From Flabesymbios commensalis (lineage: Eukaryota; Annelida; Polychaeta; Terebellida; Flabelligeridae): DNA of 64,000 bases. Made by a program: the position numbers and the translations under genes. The stretch spans positions 31,059,149 through 31,123,148 of the forward strand of contig OZ024914.1 in assembly GCA_964017125.1 (NCBI GenBank). The letters are read 5' to 3'. Below the pieces are notes generated by a model. The model searched no databases. It was not told the DNA's origin and saw nothing but the letters and a program-made list of their open reading frames with translations. Below, one piece after another: positions 61,120-64,000 of this stretch (positions within the stretch are counted from its first letter, which is position 1; every line of letters begins with the position of its first letter).

Positions 61120-62030
61120 GGCCTAAGCCGATGGCAGATACATGTATGCTATGTAAGCACGCACGTTAAGATATTCACAAACTTATCCCCGATTAAACAC
61201 TGTTAAACATGCCAAAACAGCTCTCAGGTGAAGTACTGTACACAACCTATCAAAACATCAATAAAAAAAATACCAGAGAGAGTGAGGCAGATGTTATTAG
61301 ATAATATATAAATTATTATTTATTTTAGGGCCTATATTTCATATATTATCTTGAATAAAAAGGACGTTTTCACTCACAAATATTTTCTTAACTGCATCTA
61401 GTATAAGATTATACAACCTTTAGTTTTGCATTCAATGCCCCACTACCTGATTTCCAGAAACAAGATAAAACCGCGCAAATGTGATCTCTGGTGCATTGAC
61501 TCCTGAACTATTAGCGATGCTTTTTGTTTTTGTTTGTATTTTGTTTAGTTATCTATAGAATAGGGATATATATATATATTCCGTTATACTCTTTTCTAAA
61601 ATGATACAGATACAATCAAAAGACGAAACCAATTGTCGTGCCCAAGTACAGTACTGTATCCTTATTCAAAATCAAACACAATTGACAGATAGACGGTGAT
61701 TAGCTTCATAGTTATCTCATGTAATAAATTGTGCTGAACTACTAAACCAATTTTACATAGAAACATGTCAGTAGAAACATTGGAAATATATATATGGTGA
61801 GGATATATAACCTAGGCAACGTAGAGTAAAAACCCTTTGCTGAATTTATTCAAGTTACGCGTAGATTTTTTGTATTTTTCTACATTTTTCGTAATTGTAA
61901 AAATCAGCTAATAGACGAGAGTGCATTTAAAAGCGGTTTCAAATCTGCTAAGGGTAGCTATACGTTCGTACTAAAAATAAATCGGTGTAATTACCTAAGC
62001 AATACTTCGAAATACTATTGACTAATCAAT
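61120..62030. other. Non-coding stretch, no gene seen
   Basis: AT-rich, with a short (TA)n run near 61568. No coding signal was recognised. Confidence 0.4.
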
Positions 62031-62032
62031 TT

Positions 62033-62140
62033 CCAACAAACATATGACGTTGAAAGAAGGTTGGTTTAATGTTGGGCCAACGTCTGCTACGCTGCCCAAG
62101 CATTAATACAGCATTGGTTCAGTGTCTAATATTTGTCGGG
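62033..62140. repeat. CAGCAAACAC palindrome, diverged
   Basis: Left arm CCAACAAACATATGACGTTG; right arm ends TCTAATATTTGTCGGG. It is the first of four copies within ~850 bp. Confidence 0.7.
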
Positions 62141-62184
62141 ATTCTCTGAAATCGCTACTTAGCTCAGAATCTAAGAATCTAATT

Positions 62185-62250
62185 TAAATTTTCAGTCACT
62201 TGAAGTTGTGTCTCGCTACCGCGACACACAACTTCAAGTGTCTGAAAATG
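62185..62250. repeat. TTCAGTCACTTGAAG palindrome (paired variant)
   Basis: TTTTCAGTCACTTGAAG and its mirrored arm CTTCAAGTGTCTGAAAA both carry G where other copies have C (TTTTCACCCAC). Confidence 0.75.
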
Positions 62251-62435
62251 TATTTGATTTGTGAAATATATCATAATTATATCAGCGTTTCAAGATTATA
62301 GACACATTTTATCTAAGCAACTGGTTATCAGGGGTTAATATACAGGTGCTAATAAAACACAGAATGTCTACTGTAGTCGAAAACCGTGTTTTCATGGTTA
62401 ATAACCTGCTCATCAGGCAGAAGGTGGATATTAAA

Positions 62436-62541
62436 CCAGCAAACACGATACACTGACCCAATGGTGGTTTAATTTTGGCCCGCCGTCTCCGACGTCGGTT
62501 CAACATTAAACCAGCATTGGGTCAATGTATCGTGTCTGTTG
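62436..62541. repeat. CAGCAAACAC palindrome with private GATACA word
   Basis: Left arm CCAGCAAACACGATACACTG; right arm (reversed) CAACAGACACGATACATTG. Confidence 0.8.
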
Positions 62542-62595
62542 TCGTGTTTATGAGTCATGGTACACTGAACATGAACATGTGAACACATCATGCCT

Positions 62596-62759
62596 CAGCA
62601 AACACCCGACGTACACAATGTTGGGTCAATGTTGGGCTCCAGCATCGTAGATGGTGGCCCCACATTACCACAGCTTTTGGTGCAGTTAATGCTGGGCCAG
62701 CGTCGTAGACGATGGGCTAACATTAATCCAGCATTGGGTGAACGCCTTGTGTTTGCTGA
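62596..62759. repeat. CAGCAAACAC palindrome with internally duplicated core (164 bp)
   Basis: Starts CAGCAAACACCCGACGTAC and ends GCCTTGTGTTTGCTG. The centre contains two GTCGTAGA-like cores (~62645 and ~62702) instead of one. Confidence 0.7.
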
Positions 62760-62779
62760 GGTATGTACACATCATGACA

Positions 62780-62880
62780 CAGCAAACACGAGACGTTGAA
62801 CTAAAGTTGGCTTACTTCTGGGCCAGTGTCGTAGATGGTGGGCCACCATGAGGTCACATTGGGTGAACGTTTCGTGTTAT
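62780..62880. repeat. CAGCAAACAC palindrome, right end decayed
   Basis: Left arm CAGCAAACACGAGACGTTG; right arm ends AACGTTTCGTGTTATC. Confidence 0.7.
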
Positions 62881-63009
62881 CTCGGACGCGTGTGTTTATG
62901 GAGTCTTGGATACCCCAAAGCTGCCGTGCAAAGTCAAAACGCAGCATTTGCTTACTTGAAAAGTGAGCAAATACGGTATTTTGGCTCTTCATGGCAGTAT
63001 AGTTGGTTT

Positions 63010-64000
63010 CCAAAGCTAGTATCAAGATTACATCTTCCCCCGCAAGCAAACTGGCAAGGCTCGCTACGGCTTCGCTGTGTCAAGTCTTGCTGCCGGGAAG
63101 ATGCATATTTCCTAGCTGTCTTTGGTGAAGGAAGACAGATAAAATCTATTTGTTTCTTTTCTTGCATAATACAATAATACGTTCGCCCTTGATAGCAGTG
63201 GTCAACCTGTATAAAGACGTTAGTTCTCATTTCATTATTACGCAAACGAGACAAATTTATAGGGTTCTTCTTTTTTCCGTAGACGGGAATGGAACGCCAA
63301 ACCTTTTATACTGATGTCACCGAATCTGAGGGACAAATCACGTGATGTAGGCATACTTAAAGCTGCATAGCTGTTTTGCTTATTTCATTCAAAAGATTAA
63401 TCCACGGAGAATGGTGTTTTATTTTCTTATTTTACTCCGCCGGTTACTGAACTATTAAGGTTTTAGTTTTTTTTTAAATATTGTTGCCCCACCAAAACAA
63501 ACCTGATCACAGCGGGGTAAGACACACTGTCTGTATAATCAGGACATTAAAAGTACCCAGTGGCAGATAATGATCATTATTGAAAGACTTTTAATATTAT
63601 TCTTATTTTTGTGATCATAGATACAATTCACAGTAAAACGTGTATTATCTCATGTCATTTAGACATGTCTAGGAGTTATTTCTTTGTGTGATATGGGTGA
63701 TATATGCATATAATGTCATGTTTAATTTCGGTACCGGTATGGAGAATGTCACTCACTTGAAAAATAGGACTATATTTCAGTATGGTGTTTTTAAGTGTGT
63801 GCCAGCATCTGAGCCTTTGGCCCACCATTAAGACGCTCTCTCAAGTCTGTAGGAATTTTTTGGCGGAATCAGCGCTAAATTCAGTAATGTAAATCATTTT
63901 TTTCGTTCTTTTGATTTTCGTCATTTTCTTGAAAAACATTTGTATTTCCTTATTCGGTATCTCATGGGCATTTCAAAATATAGTCAAAATGCTACTAGAC
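63010..64000. other. Non-coding stretch, no gene seen
   Basis: Apart from the end of a hairpin at 62930-63000 (GCATTTGCTTACTTG with AAGTGAGCAAATAC), no repeat family or coding signal was recognised. Confidence 0.4.

Noticed and set aside
62801-63254. Open frames of 82-109 residues on both strands near 63 kb
   Set aside because: They overlap palindrome and hairpin repeats, show no splice context and no recognisable domain.

Overview
This is AT-rich nuclear DNA from an animal. It has GT-AG introns, tRNA-derived SINEs, long satellites, many foldback elements and no operons. The content suggests a marine invertebrate. The secreted vWA + chitin-binding + laminin-G gene resembles the Pif/BMSP shell-matrix group, so a mollusc, brachiopod or other spiralian is the best guess, but the sequence alone does not settle it.

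Two host genes could be built exon by exon, with every splice phase agreeing. (1) Plus strand, 37184-44230: a five-exon monocarboxylate-transporter-like (SLC16/MFS) gene of 474 codons. (2) Minus strand, 53455-46615: a twelve-exon gene for a secreted protein of 539 residues with a signal peptide, a vWA domain with a complete MIDAS, a cysteine-rich peritrophin-A-like chitin-binding domain and a divergent laminin-G domain. The two genes converge, with 2.4 kb between their stop codons. They are not obviously related in function.

Most of the rest is mobile DNA. 25010-30694 is a DNA transposon with ~330-bp terminal inverted repeats (TIRs) and a broken gene for a large protein with XPG/FEN1-type nuclease motifs and a tesmin/TSO1-like CXC cluster; this best fits the AcademX lineage of Academ transposons. 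59879-61114 is a second, deleted element with different ends that still carries a fragment of the same protein family. 13954-18577 is a 4.6-kb non-coding element sharing the TAGTCAGG terminus of the first; it has a 3-bp AGA target duplication and sits inside an older palindrome. A broken Ty3/gypsy fossil lies at ~34.65-36.56 kb. Five SINE copies, a long A-S-A'-S' foldback (21494-22903), several MITE-like elements and three families of short dispersed palindromes fill the introns and spacers.

Layout: 0-25 kb holds no recognisable gene, only arrays of ~150-170-bp repeats with an AAAATGGCCGCC-type motif, MITEs, SINEs and foldbacks. 25-31 kb is the Academ-like element. 32.2-33.4 kb is a 21-bp satellite. 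33.4-36.6 kb holds a segmental duplication, the gypsy fossil and a codon-periodic minisatellite. 37-44 kb is the transporter gene, with a 24-copy 58-bp satellite in intron 1. 44.2-46.6 kb is repeats. 46.6-53.5 kb is the vWA gene. 53.5-64 kb is intergenic, with a 200-bp assembly gap, palindromes, SINE debris and the second XPG-family relic.

The most unusual signal is in the dispersed palindromes. In three families the two arms of a given copy share sequence that differs from other copies, which suggests that arms are copied from or corrected against each other.
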